This document shows, piece by piece, positions 8,046 through 16,900 of a stretch of 64,000 nt of DNA; the first letter of the stretch is position 1, and each line of letters begins with the position of its first letter. Location: positions 62,001 through 126,000 of the forward strand of contig NZ_JAACFU010000009.1 of assembly GCF_029051725.1 (NCBI RefSeq), read 5' to 3'. Origin of the DNA: Bradyrhizobium sp. CSS354. GTDB taxonomy: Bacteria; Pseudomonadota; Alphaproteobacteria; Rhizobiales; Xanthobacteraceae. The notes under the pieces were generated by a model. It was not told the DNA's origin. It saw nothing but the letters and a program-made list of their open reading frames with translations, and made no database searches. Position numbers and translations under genes: made by a program.

Positions 8046-8059
8046 GTGATCCGCATCAC
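8046..8059. promoter_or_regulatory. Second CRP/FNR-class palindrome
   Basis: GTGATCCGCATCAC, a perfect GTGAT/ATCAC inverted repeat with the same GTGA-N6-TCAC layout as the site 170 bp away. It is located between divergent genes. Confidence 0.35.
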
Positions 8060-8239
8060 TGAGGACCGCCGCGCCCAGGTGCCGCTCGGGGTGGGGCCCG
8101 GTTCACTCAGGGAAACCTGCGCTGACCGATTGTCGCAAAGCCGTCGCGTGATGGCCTGTCTGCGGACAATTTTTCGGCCAGATGGACGCCTAGGGCGGAG
8201 CCTCCGACAAGGGCAACGAAGGGAGCCGAGTTCCATCCA

Positions 8240-8623
8240 GTGCCGAGGCCAAGTGATTACCAGTTCTATCGCAGTGGCCCGCCGGATCGGACCGTATCCC
8301 TGAGCTCCATGCCCATTTACATCGGCGCGGCGATGATCGCGGTGGCGATCCTGCTGTCGACGCTGATCACGGGGCTGACCTCCCGCTATGTCGGGCTTGG
8401 AGCGCCGACGGACGAGAACATGTGGCTGGTCGATCGTCTCACCGGCAATGTCTATCGCTGCCAGGCGGAGGAGCGCGGCAAGGCCTCGTGCGAACCCGAT
8501 GTCGCAACAGGCAGCGTTGGCGCCGATCCAGAGCCCCGAAAGCTGGCCGCTGAGCCCTCCGCCTTCGCACCGCAGCAAGAAAATTGTCTTCTCCACGAAA
8601 CGTCTTCGCCAGAGAATACGTAA
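8240..8623 (+). CDS. Hypothetical single-pass membrane protein
   Basis: 127 residues from a GTG at 8240; an ATG at 8309 is the main alternative. One transmembrane helix (YIGAAMIAVAILLSTLITGL) is followed by a polar domain, probably periplasmic, with NMWLVDRLTGNVYRCQ and two Cys about 13 residues apart. No known domain is recognised. Codon use is normal for the window and the opposite-strand frame looks like a shadow. The start is uncertain because the SD (GAAGGGAG) lies far upstream of the GTG. Confidence 0.6.
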   Translation: MPRPSDYQFYRSGPPDRTVSLSSMPIYIGAAMIAVAILLSTLITGLTSRYVGLGAPTDENMWLVDRLTGNVYRCQAEERGKASCEPDVATGSVGADPEPRKLAAEPSAFAPQQENCLLHETSSPENT

Positions 8624-8630
8624 TTGCGGA

Positions 8631-8656
8631 GGCCGGCATGACGCCGGTTTCGTTTT
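8631..8656 (+). terminator. Possible weak terminator
   Basis: CCGGC-ATGAC-GCCGG stem followed by TTTCGTTTT, 10 bp after the preceding stop and before the SD of the Met-rich gene. The stem is only 5 bp. Confidence 0.35.
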
Positions 8657-8673
8657 ACGGAGGAGACTTTTCG

Positions 8674-8922
8674 ATGAAAATCTTGCTCACAGCCGCGGCT
8701 TTGGTTGCGTTCGCCATTTCCCCTGCATCGGCCGCCATGATGGCGTGCACGAGCGATAATATGATGAAGTCCGCCGCCATGATGGGCGGCACGGCGGATA
8801 CGCCGGCCAAGACGGCCATGAACAAGGAAATGGCCATGGCCAACACCGACATGAGCAATGGCAAGATGAAAAGCGCCTGCATGCATTACATGAAGGCGCA
8901 GAAGGCGATGTCGATGAAGTAG
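8674..8922 (+). CDS. Small secreted Met-rich protein
   Basis: 82 residues. A signal peptide (MKILLTAAALVAFAISPASA) precedes a mature part of about 62 residues in which about 15 are Met. These include three MM pairs and MxM/MxxM spacings (MAMANTDM, MHYMKAQKAMSM), with two Cys. Such composition is seen in periplasmic Cu(I)-binding proteins, but no family is recognised and metal binding is an inference. Strong SD GGAGGAG 6-8 nt before the ATG. Confidence 0.78.
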   Translation: MKILLTAAALVAFAISPASAAMMACTSDNMMKSAAMMGGTADTPAKTAMNKEMAMANTDMSNGKMKSACMHYMKAQKAMSMK

Positions 8923-9036
8923 GCGCGGCTCGCGCCTTCCAACCGCGCTGTCAGCAGATGGCGGCGCGGTTTTTCCTTGTCCGCTCCTGGATCGGCTTCT
9001 TGCCTGGATGCGAATCCCGCTACACTGCATTCCGCA

Positions 9037-10200
9037 ATGTCCCGCGCGCCCAAACCGATTCCACTCACCACGACACAGGCCCGGCAAATCTGGCTTCATG
9101 CCCAGCGGCTGGACGAGCGCGCGCCGTTCGGTGACGGCGCGCAAGCCGTCGCCGACGCGGTCGCCCATCTCGGCTATGTGCAGATCGACACCATCAATGT
9201 GATCGAGCGCTGCCATCACCACATCCTGTTCAGCCGCATCCCGTCCTACCGCCGCGCCGACCTGCGCCACGCCCAGAGCGTCGACAAGAGCGTCTTTGAA
9301 TATTGGACGCATGCGCTCTCTTATGTGCCGGCCGGTGACTTCCGCTTCTTCCTGCCGGCAATGCGCGAGCACCGGCGTGAGGGGCACAAATGGTTCGCCT
9401 CGGTGAAGCCTGCCGACATGCGCAAGGTGATGCGGCTGGTGCGCGCCGGCCCGCTGACGATCCGCGACATCGAGGACGACGTGCTCACCGCGAAGGAGCA
9501 TCTCTGGCAAAGCCGAAAGCCCTCGAAGCGGGCGTTGCAGCTCGCCTTCTATACGGGTGCCGTGACCATCAGCGAGCGCCAGGGCATGCTCAAGACCTAT
9601 GAGCTGATGACGCGCCATTTCAGCTGGGACAGGCTGCCGAAGCCCGCGTCGGCAAAGGACATTACGGCGTATCTGCTCGACCGCGCGCTGCGATCGCAAG
9701 GTGTCGTGAGCCTCGATTCGGTCTGCCATCTCAACGCGCCGCGCAAGACGGCGGTGGCTGCGCTGATCGCCTCGCGCGTCCGCCGTGGCGAGCTCGTGCC
9801 TGTCGCCATCGACGGGGCCGGCAAGCAGGCGCACTGGGCACCGCCGGCTGTGCTCGAGCCCGGCGAGCGCGCGCCGCCGGATCTCGTCCACATCCTCTCG
9901 CCGTTCGATCCGCTGATCATCCAGCGCAAGCGCACCAATCTCATTTTCGGCTACAACCATTTGTTCGAGGCCTATGTGCCGAAGGCCAAACGCAAGCTCG
10001 GCTATTTCGCGCTGCCCGTACTGGTCGGCGATGAGATCGTCGCCGCGCTCGATCTGAAGACCGACCGCCAGGCGAAGAAGCTGTTGATGCAGAAATGGAC
10101 CTGGGTCGGCGAGGGGAAGAAGACCGTGCGGCGCAAGGAGCTGAAACGGGAGATCGAGGAGGAACTCGATCGTTTTGAAAAGTTTCAATTGGCGGAGTGA
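9037..10200 (+). CDS. YcaQ/AlkX-type winged-helix DNA glycosylase
   Basis: 387 residues. LTTTQARQIWLHAQRL, LGYVQIDTINVIERCHHHILFSR and FEYWTHALSYVP match the HTH_42 (YcaQ/AlkZ) family of DNA glycosylases that excise bulky alkyl adducts and unhook interstrand cross-links. The catalytic loop reads Gln49-Ile-Asp51, the QxD version of the YcaQ branch, rather than the QxQ of AlkZ. Later conserved blocks are LLSPFDPLIIQRKR-like (HILSPFDPLIIQRKR) and FGYNHLFEAYVPK. The ATG at 9037 fits the family N-terminus. It is monocistronic; a palindromic repeat follows. Confidence 0.88.
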   Translation: MSRAPKPIPLTTTQARQIWLHAQRLDERAPFGDGAQAVADAVAHLGYVQIDTINVIERCHHHILFSRIPSYRRADLRHAQSVDKSVFEYWTHALSYVPAGDFRFFLPAMREHRREGHKWFASVKPADMRKVMRLVRAGPLTIRDIEDDVLTAKEHLWQSRKPSKRALQLAFYTGAVTISERQGMLKTYELMTRHFSWDRLPKPASAKDITAYLLDRALRSQGVVSLDSVCHLNAPRKTAVAALIASRVRRGELVPVAIDGAGKQAHWAPPAVLEPGERAPPDLVHILSPFDPLIIQRKRTNLIFGYNHLFEAYVPKAKRKLGYFALPVLVGDEIVAALDLKTDRQAKKLLMQKWTWVGEGKKTVRRKELKREIEEELDRFEKFQLAE

Positions 10201-10219
10201 GATGCGCCCTCGTCGGTCT

Positions 10220-10306
10220 GTAGGGTGGATTAGCGAAGCGTAATCCACCTCTTTCACTTCCGCGGAGACAAACAGTGGTGGGTTACGCTGCGCTAACCCA
10301 CCCTAC
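10220..10306. repeat. Palindromic intergenic repeat, family D
   Basis: Ends GTAGGGTGG and CCACCCTAC are complementary. Two internal hairpins, GGATTAGCGAAGCGTAATCC and GGGTTACGCTGCGCTAACCC, make a cruciform-like element. Its right part overlaps the 3' end of the DUF2809 gene. Confidence 0.75.
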
Positions 10307-10733
10307 GCACCTTGGCGAGCCGATCAATCCAAACGCCGAACGCGATCCCGGCCGCATAAGCCAGCAAGTTCCACGGCGAGAAGATGCGCCCCAGCAGCAG
10401 CGCACCGGCCGTCGTTAGCCGGAACGCATCGAGCCATGGCGTATGGACGTGCCGGGAAAACTCAACAGCGATCGCGATCGCCGCCGCGATGGCTGCGATC
10501 TGTGTCCGTGACAGCCGTGGCAGTAAAACCCCGACCAGCAGAAACACCATGGTCGCCCATAGCAGCGAGCCGCCATACTTCACCACGAAGGCGGGGAGCC
10601 CGAGCGGAAAGCCGTACCAGCGCAACGACAATCCACATGCGATCACGACCAGCGCCAGCCCGGCGCGGATCAGCGATGTCCGAAGCGGCGCAATGGGTTT
10701 GACCGGTTGCGCCTGATGCATTGCTTGCTCCAT
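10293..10733 (-). CDS. DUF2809 family membrane protein
   Basis: 146 residues, about four transmembrane helices. YGGSLLWATMVFLLVGVLLP, VEFSRHVHTPWLDAFR and TTAGALLLGRIFSPWNLLAY match DUF2809, a small VanZ-like family without known function. ATG 10733 has an AAAGAG SD; a TTG at 10757 would extend it by 8 residues. The last codons and the stop lie inside a palindromic repeat, so the original C-terminus has probably been replaced by repeat-derived residues (VRRVG). Confidence 0.8.
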   Translation of the reverse strand: MEQAMHQAQPVKPIAPLRTSLIRAGLALVVIACGLSLRWYGFPLGLPAFVVKYGGSLLWATMVFLLVGVLLPRLSRTQIAAIAAAIAIAVEFSRHVHTPWLDAFRLTTAGALLLGRIFSPWNLLAYAAGIAFGVWIDRLAKVRRVG

Positions 10734-10800
10734 TGACTCTTTCGCGGCGATCCTCAAAACCCCGCATCAGCCCATAAAAGCAACAACCCCGGGGGAAGCC

Positions 10801-12132
10801 ATGAGCCAGACTACGACCTATGCCGGTTCGACCGGCGCAGCCAAGTCGGAAATCGAGACCTCGACGATCCGCGCCATCTCGTGGCGCCTGATCCCGTTCC
10901 TGGTGCTGGCCTACTTCTTCTCCTATCTCGACCGCGTCAATCTCGGCTTCGCCGCGCTGACCATGAATGCCGAGCTGAAATTCACGCCGCTGATCTTCTC
11001 CTGGGGCGCCGGCATCTTCTTCATCGGCTATTTCATCTTCGAGGTGCCGAGCAATCTGGCGCTGGAGAAGTTCGGCGCCAGCCGCTGGATCGCCCGCATC
11101 ATGGTGACCTGGGGCATCATCTCGGCGCTGATGGCGCTCACGAGCGGCGTCACGAGCTTCTACGTGCTGCGCTTCCTGCTCGGCGTCGCCGAGGCCGGCT
11201 TCTTCCCCGGCATCATTCTCTATCTCACCTATTGGTATCCGGCCGAATATCGCGCCCGCTTCCTCGCGGCCTTCGCCATCGCCGTGCCGGTCTCCACCGT
11301 GATCGGCGCACCGGTCTCGGGCCTGCTGCTCGGGCTCGACGGCGCCATGGGCCTGAAGGGCTGGCAGTGGCTGTTCATCATCGAGGGCATTCCCTCCGTG
11401 CTGCTCGGCATCGTCACCTGGTTCTATCTCACCGACAGGCCGGAGAAGGCGGATTGGCTCTCGGCCGAGCAGAAGGCCTGGCTCAAGACCAAGCTCGATG
11501 CCGAGATCGCGGCCAAGCAGGCGGTGAAGCATTTGTCGCTTAGTGAAGCGCTGACCTCACCGAAGGTGATCATGCTGAGCCTGGTCTATTTCGGCTTCGT
11601 CGGGGCGCTGTATGGCATGCAGTTCTGGCTGCCGCAGATCGTCAAGGCGTTCGGCCTCACCAACGCCCAGACCGGATTTGTCACCGCGATCCCGTATCTG
11701 TTCGGCACCATCGCGATGATCCTGTGGGCTCGGCATTCCGATGCCACGCGCGAGCGCGTGATGCATGTCGGCGCGCCGTTGCTGCTCACCGCCCTCGCGC
11801 TCGGCGTCTCCAGCTATCTCACCGACCCCACCCTGACGATGATCGTGCTGACAATCGCCGCGATCGGCGTGTTCTGCTGCTTCGGCGTGTTCTGGACCTT
11901 GCCGACCGCCTGGCTGTCCGGCACGGCGGCGGCCGGCGCCATCGCCTTGATCAACTCGATCGGCAATCTCGCCGGCTTCGGTGGGCCGTATCTGATCGGC
12001 TGGGTCAAGGAAGCCACCGGCCAGACCTCGACCGGACTGCTCGTGCTCGCGGTGCTGCCGTTGATCGCCGGCATCCTGGTCTTCATCGGCGGCCACGACA
12101 GCAAGCACGAGTTTGTCGAGCAGGGGCGGTGA
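10801..12132 (+). CDS. MFS transporter, anion:cation symporter (tartrate/phthalate permease) type
   Basis: 443 residues with 12 predicted helices. RLIPFLVLAYFFSYLDRVNLGFAA is the first-helix signature of the ACS family, with the acid-arginine pair DR. RFLLGVAEAGFFPGIILYLTYWYP in helices 4-5 is equally diagnostic. Relatives import tartrate, phthalate, galactarate or similar organic anions by proton symport. No catabolic gene is adjacent, so the substrate cannot be assigned. An SD-like GGGGGAAG run precedes the ATG. Confidence 0.9.
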   Translation: MSQTTTYAGSTGAAKSEIETSTIRAISWRLIPFLVLAYFFSYLDRVNLGFAALTMNAELKFTPLIFSWGAGIFFIGYFIFEVPSNLALEKFGASRWIARIMVTWGIISALMALTSGVTSFYVLRFLLGVAEAGFFPGIILYLTYWYPAEYRARFLAAFAIAVPVSTVIGAPVSGLLLGLDGAMGLKGWQWLFIIEGIPSVLLGIVTWFYLTDRPEKADWLSAEQKAWLKTKLDAEIAAKQAVKHLSLSEALTSPKVIMLSLVYFGFVGALYGMQFWLPQIVKAFGLTNAQTGFVTAIPYLFGTIAMILWARHSDATRERVMHVGAPLLLTALALGVSSYLTDPTLTMIVLTIAAIGVFCCFGVFWTLPTAWLSGTAAAGAIALINSIGNLAGFGGPYLIGWVKEATGQTSTGLLVLAVLPLIAGILVFIGGHDSKHEFVEQGR

Positions 12133-12144
12133 GGGGCTAGTTGC

Positions 12145-12186
12145 GTAGGGTGGGCAAAGGCGCGTTCTTCGCGCGCCGTGCCCACC
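12145..12186. repeat. Short palindromic repeat, family D-related
   Basis: GTAGGGTGGGCA and TGCCCACC arms enclose a GGCGCG/CGCGCC stem. It begins with the same GTAGGGTGG as the element at 10220. It may act as a terminator for the MFS gene, though there is no T run. Confidence 0.6.
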
Positions 12187-12249
12187 ATCTATCTGGAGGT
12201 TTCTACGTCAGTGGCCAGATGGATAGCGACGGCAGAATCTATCCACTGG

Positions 12250-12471
12250 CTATTTAGGCTCGATGTCCCCGCGCCAATCAGAAACGGCATCGATGAACGC
12301 CTGATCCTCATCGGCACCAGTGCTCGTGGCGACGGCAAGCGACTGCCGATGTGCCTCCGCCCGAAATGATGCTGAGGTAACATCCGGGACCCAAGTCTCG
12401 ATCGGCCGGAGCCCCCGCGCTCGGAGTTGCCGTCGATCTTCCCGAGTACTATCGCGTGATGGCTTCGCCAT
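12250..12471 (-). CDS. Antitoxin MazE-like protein (DUF3018 type), apparently orphan
   Basis: 73 residues from the ATG at 12471, which has a strong GGAGG SD. MAKPSRDSTREDRRQLRARG, RPIETWVPDV and FRAEAHRQSLAV match the DUF3018 'antitoxin MazE family', normally the first gene of a mazE-mazF-type pair. Downstream on the same strand there is only about 60 bp before a repeat and then the convergent MFS gene; no MazF start motif is readable in any frame. It therefore looks like a leftover antitoxin. Confidence 0.72.
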   Translation of the reverse strand: MAKPSRDSTREDRRQLRARGLRPIETWVPDVTSASFRAEAHRQSLAVATSTGADEDQAFIDAVSDWRGDIEPK

Positions 12472-12578
12472 AAGGACCTCCGGCGGGACCAATAACATTG
12501 TGGCGTCCCGCTCCGTTAGAGCTGACTGTCATTCTTACCACCCCTTAACGATCACGCTTTCCTGATGACTGACGATTA

Positions 12579-12607
12579 TTGACTTTTATCAGTGATTAGT
12601 CGACATT
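12579..12607 (+). promoter_or_regulatory. Candidate promoter of the RND efflux operon
   Basis: TTGACT (12579-12584), 17-bp spacer, GACATT (12602-12607), 32 bp before the adaptor start, in an AT-rich patch. A loose dyad (GACTGACGATTATTGA against TTATCAGTGATTAGTC, 9 of 16 positions) overlaps it and could be the TetR operator. The -10 is poor. Confidence 0.35.
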
Positions 12608-12638
12608 CCTCTCATTGCAGCCGAGGGAGTGTCCTCCG

Positions 12639-13745
12639 ATGTTCGTCCGAACCGTTTTGTCCAGCTATTCCAAGCTCTTCGCCGGTGTTTCGCTGGCGTT
12701 GATGGCTGCCGCTCTCGCTGGGTGCAATGACACCGTCGCTGAAAAGGCGGAGCCGCCGCGGCCGGTTCTCGTCGCCACCGCCCACTACGATGCCGAAAAG
12801 CCCGAGCGCAGCTTCGTCGGCACCATCAGGCCGCGGATCGAGAGCGATCTGGGCTTTCGGGTCGCCGGCAAGGTCGCCAAGCGTCTCGTCGAAGTCGGCC
12901 AGACCGTCGAGATCGGTCAGCCCCTCGCGACCCTCGATGAGGTCGACCTGAAGCTCCAGGCCGAGCAGGCCGTCGCCGAGCAGAGCGCTGCGACCGGCGT
13001 GCTGGCTCAGGCCGCCGCCGCCGAGCAGCGCGCCAAGGATTTGAAGGCCAAGGGTTGGACCACCGATGCGCAGCTGGATTCGAGCCGCGCCGCCGCCGAT
13101 GAGGCCCGCGCCCGCCTGAACCGGGCCGAGCGCTCGGTTGAACTGACCAAGAATTCCCTTTCCTACGCGACGCTCAACGCCGACGCCCGTGGCGTCGTCA
13201 CCGCAACGCTGATCGAGCCTGGCCAGGTGGTCTCCGCGGGCCAGACCTCGATCCGCGTCGCCCGCTTTGCCGAAAAGGAAGCGGTCGTCGCGATCCCTGA
13301 GACGCTGGTCGGACGTGCCAAATCGGGCGCCGCCAGTGTCACTCTTTGGTCGGAGCCGGGCAAGAAATATACAGCCAAGCTGCGCGAGATCGCGCCCACC
13401 GCGGATCCTGCCACGCGCACCTATCTCGCAAAGTTCTCGCTACCCGAGGCCGACGACAAGGTTTCGCTCGGCATGACTGCGACGCTGACGCTGTCGGACG
13501 CCGCCACCGAGCGCGTCGCGCGGCTGCCGCTGTCGGCGCTGTTCAACGAAGGCGGCAAGCCGTCCTTCTACGTCGTCGACGACAACGGCGCGGTCACGCT
13601 GAAGCCGGTCGCGGTGAAGTCCTATGAGAGCAACGACGTCGTCATCACCGGCGGTGTCGAAGAGGGCGCCAAGATCGTCGCTCTCGGTGTGCAGAAGCTC
13701 GATCCAAGCCAGAGGGTGCGGATCGTCTCGTCACTGTCCTTTTAA
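12639..13745 (+). CDS. RND efflux periplasmic adaptor (membrane fusion) lipoprotein
   Basis: 368 residues. The signal peptide ends in a lipobox (MAAALAGC), so it is anchored to the inner membrane by lipid. The barrel-sandwich/lipoyl halves (RIESDLGFRVAGKVAKRLVE and GVVTATLIEPGQVVSAGQ) flank an Ala/Glu-rich coiled-coil hairpin (about residues 105-165). A beta-barrel follows, and a C-terminal membrane-proximal domain. It bridges the pump at 13925 to an outer-membrane channel that is not encoded nearby. ATG 12639 follows GAGGGAG; a TTG at 12615 is less likely. Confidence 0.92.
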   Translation: MFVRTVLSSYSKLFAGVSLALMAAALAGCNDTVAEKAEPPRPVLVATAHYDAEKPERSFVGTIRPRIESDLGFRVAGKVAKRLVEVGQTVEIGQPLATLDEVDLKLQAEQAVAEQSAATGVLAQAAAAEQRAKDLKAKGWTTDAQLDSSRAAADEARARLNRAERSVELTKNSLSYATLNADARGVVTATLIEPGQVVSAGQTSIRVARFAEKEAVVAIPETLVGRAKSGAASVTLWSEPGKKYTAKLREIAPTADPATRTYLAKFSLPEADDKVSLGMTATLTLSDAATERVARLPLSALFNEGGKPSFYVVDDNGAVTLKPVAVKSYESNDVVITGGVEEGAKIVALGVQKLDPSQRVRIVSSLSF

Positions 13746-13810
13746 GTCTCGCTTACGAGTTACGTCGTGTGAGGTGAGTTTCGGCCCAAGCGCAAATGCT
13801 TTGGCTGAAG

Positions 13811-13869
13811 CGGCGAAGCGATCCAGAACCTGCCCAGCCCCCTGGATTGCTTCGCTGCCTCGCGACGAC
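13811..13869. repeat. Degenerate palindromic repeat, family B relic, inside the RND operon
   Basis: GGCGAAGCGATCCAG and CTGGATTGCTTCGCTGCC pair as in the complete family B copies at 43651 and 48041, but the outer GTCATTGCGAG arms are missing. It lies in the 179-bp gap between the adaptor and pump genes. Confidence 0.55.
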
Positions 13870-13924
13870 GCATTGAACAGAGTGGCTGTCGTTTTTTTGC
13901 AACCGGATCTCTTTGGAGAGTGCG

Positions 13925-16900
13925 ATGAAGCGCTTCAATCTTTCGGCCTGGGCCGTCAGCCATCCGACGCTGATCCTGTTCCTGATGCTCATTCTCGGCG
14001 TCGCCGGGTTCTTCTCCTATCAGAAGCTCGGCCGCGCCGAGGATCCCTTCTTCACGGTGAAGGTGGTCAACGTCTCCGTGCTGTGGCCGGGCGCGACCGC
14101 GCAGGAAATGCAGGCGCAGGTCGCCGATCCCATCGAGAAGAAGATCCAGGAGCTGCCTTACTTCGAGAAGGTCCAGACTTATTCCAAGCCGGGCTTCACC
14201 GCGCTCCAGGTGACCTTCCGCGATTCCACGCCGCCGAAGGACGTGCCGTATCTCTTTTATCTGTTGCGCAAGAAGCTGGCCGACGTGCAGGGCCAGCTGC
14301 CCTCGGGGATTTTGGGACCCGTCGTCAACGACGAGTTCTCCGACGTCGATTCCATCCTCTACATGATGACCGGCGACGGCGCCGACTACGCCCAGCTCAA
14401 GAAGGTCTCTGAGGGTTTCCGTCAGCGCCTCCTGAAGGTGCCGGGCGTGACCAAGGTCGACGTCTACGGCAACCAGGATGAGCGCATCTTCGTCGAGTTC
14501 AGCCATGCCAAGCTCGCCACGCTCGGCATCACGCCGCAGGCGCTGTTCGATTCGCTCGCCAAGCAGAACAATGTGACTCCGGCCGGTACGGTCGAGACCT
14601 CGTCGCAACGCGTGCCGCTGCGCGTGACCGGTGCGCTCGACGGCGCCAAGGCCGTCGCCGAAACCCCGGTCGAGAGCAACGGCCGCGTGTTCCGTCTCGG
14701 CGACATCGCCACCGTCACCCATGGCTATGTCGACCCGCCAAGCTTCATCGTGCGCCAGGAAGGCAAGGCCGCGATCGGCATCGGCGTCGTCACTGCCAAG
14801 GGTGCCAACATCCTCGATCTCGGCAAGGAGGTCGAGAAGGCGACGGCTGAATTCATGAAGGCGGTGCCGCAGGGCGTCGACATCAAGCTGATCGCCGACC
14901 AGCCCAAGGTGGTCGAGCACGCCGTCAGCGAGTTCGTGCACTCCTTCATGGAAGCCCTCGTCATCGTGCTGTTCGTGTCGTTCCTGGCACTCGGCTGGCG
15001 CACCGGCATCGTGGTCGCGTTGTCGGTGCCGCTGGTGCTCGGTATCGTCTTTGTCGTCATGAACACGATGTCGCTCGACCTTCACCGCATCACGCTGGGT
15101 GCGCTGATCATCGCGCTCGGCCTGCTGGTGGATGACGCCATCATCGCTGTCGAGATGATGGTGGTGAAGATGGAGCAGGGCTGGGACCGCATGCGTGCGG
15201 CGTCCTTTGCCTGGGAGTCCACTGCGTTTCCGATGCTCACGGGAACGCTGGTCACGGCCGCTGGCTTCCTCCCCATCGGCTTTGCCAATTCCGCGGTCGG
15301 CGAATATGCCGGCAGCATCTTCTGGATCGTGGCGATCGCGCTGGTCGCGTCCTGGTTCGTGGCGGTGATCTTCACGCCCTATATCGGCGTCATGTTGCTG
15401 CCCAACATCAAGGTGCACCACAATCACGATCCGCACGCGGTCTACGAGACCCGCATGTATCGGGGCCTGCGCGCCATCGTGCAGTGGTGCGTCAACCACC
15501 GCATTACGGTGGTGGCTGCGACTGTCGGCGTCTTCATCGCCTCGATCGTCGGATTCGGCCACGTCCAGCAGCAGTTCTTCCCGCTGTCCGAGCGTCCGGA
15601 GCTGTTCCTGCAGCTTCGCCTGCCCGAGGGCACCGCCTTCAACGTCACGGAAAAGGCGGTGAAGAAGGCCGAGACCATGCTCAAGGACGACAAGGACATC
15701 GAGACCTACACGGCCTATGTCGGGCAGGGCTCGCCGCGCTTCTGGCTCGGCCTCAATCCGCAGCTTCCGAACGAGGCTTTTGCCGAAATCGTCATCGTCG
15801 CAAAGGGCGTCGAGGCGCGCGAGCGCATTAAGGCCAAGCTTGAAAACGCCGTCGCCGACGGCGCGCTCAACGAAGCCCGCGTGCGCGTCGACCGCTTCAA
15901 TTTCGGTCCTCCCGTTGGTTTTCCCGTGCAGTTTCGCGTCATCGGACCCGACGCCAACAAGGTGCGCGAGATCGCCTACCAGGTCCGCGACGTCATGCGG
16001 CAGAACAAGAGCGTCAAGGACGTCCAGCTCGACTGGAACGAGCAGTCGCCTTACCTCAAGCTCGTCGTCGACCAGGACCGCGCCCGCGCCATGGGCCTGA
16101 CCCCGCAGGACGTGTCGCAGGCGCTGTCGATGCTGATCTCGGGCTCACAGGTGACGACCGTGCGCGACGGCATCGAGAAGGTCGGCGTGGTCGCGCGCGC
16201 CGTGTCGTCCGAGCGGCTCGACCTCGGCGCAGTCGGCGATCTCACCATCACCTCGCGCAACGGCGTTGCCGTGCCGCTGCAGCAGATCGCCAAGATCGAG
16301 TATGCCCACGAGGAGCCGATCATGTGGCGGCGTAACCGCGACATGGCGATCACCGTGCGCTCCGACGTCGTCGACGGCGTGCAGGCGCCCGACGTCACCG
16401 GCCAGATCGCGCCGAAGCTGAAGGCGATCAAGGACAATCTCGAGCCGGCCTACCGCATCGAGGCGGGCGGCGCGTTCGAGGAATCCGCCAAGGGCAACGC
16501 CTCGATCTTCATTCTCTTCCCGCTGATGGTCATGGTGATGCTGACGCTGCTGATGTTCCAGCTGCAGAGCTTCTCGCGCCTGATCCTGGTGTTCCTCACC
16601 GCGCCGCTCGGCATTGTCGGCGCCTCCTTCGGGCTCAACATCGCCAACGCCCCGTTCGGCTTCGTGGCGCTGCTCGGCCTGATCGCGCTCGCCGGCATGA
16701 TCATGCGCAACGCCGTGATCCTGGTCGATCAGATCGAGACCGACGTCTCGCACGGCCTGACCCGCCGCGAGGCGATCGTCGAGGCCACCGTCCGCCGGGC
16801 CCGCCCGGTGGTGCTGACGGCGCTCGCCGCCATCCTCGCCATGATCCCGCTGTCGCGCTCGGCGTTCTGGGGGCCGATGGCCATCACCATCATGGGCGGA

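Larger units (their letters stand above)
7804..8239. other. 436-bp intergenic region without a gene
   Basis: Separates the leftward ompA-like gene from the next rightward gene. Small frames inside lack start signals and family resemblance. The only recognisable structures are two CRP/FNR-class palindromes described separately. Confidence 0.6.

Noticed and set aside
8046..8303. 85-residue plus-strand frame between the ompA-like and membrane-protein genes
   Set aside because: Starts inside a CRP/FNR-like palindrome, overlaps the next gene in another frame and has no recognisable features.
8452..10257. 601-residue open frame on the minus strand
   Set aside because: Antisense to the hypothetical, Met-rich and YcaQ-type genes. 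It has the Arg/His/Asp-rich composition typical of the opposite frame of high-GC genes and no domain pattern.
12189..12383. Minus-strand frame next to the orphan antitoxin as a possible mazF remnant
   Set aside because: Its sequence overlaps the antitoxin in another frame and contains no MazF motif; it looks like a chance frame.
13760..15562. 600-residue minus-strand frame opposite the RND pump
   Set aside because: His/Asp/Arg-rich shadow of the pump gene; the plus-strand protein is unambiguous.
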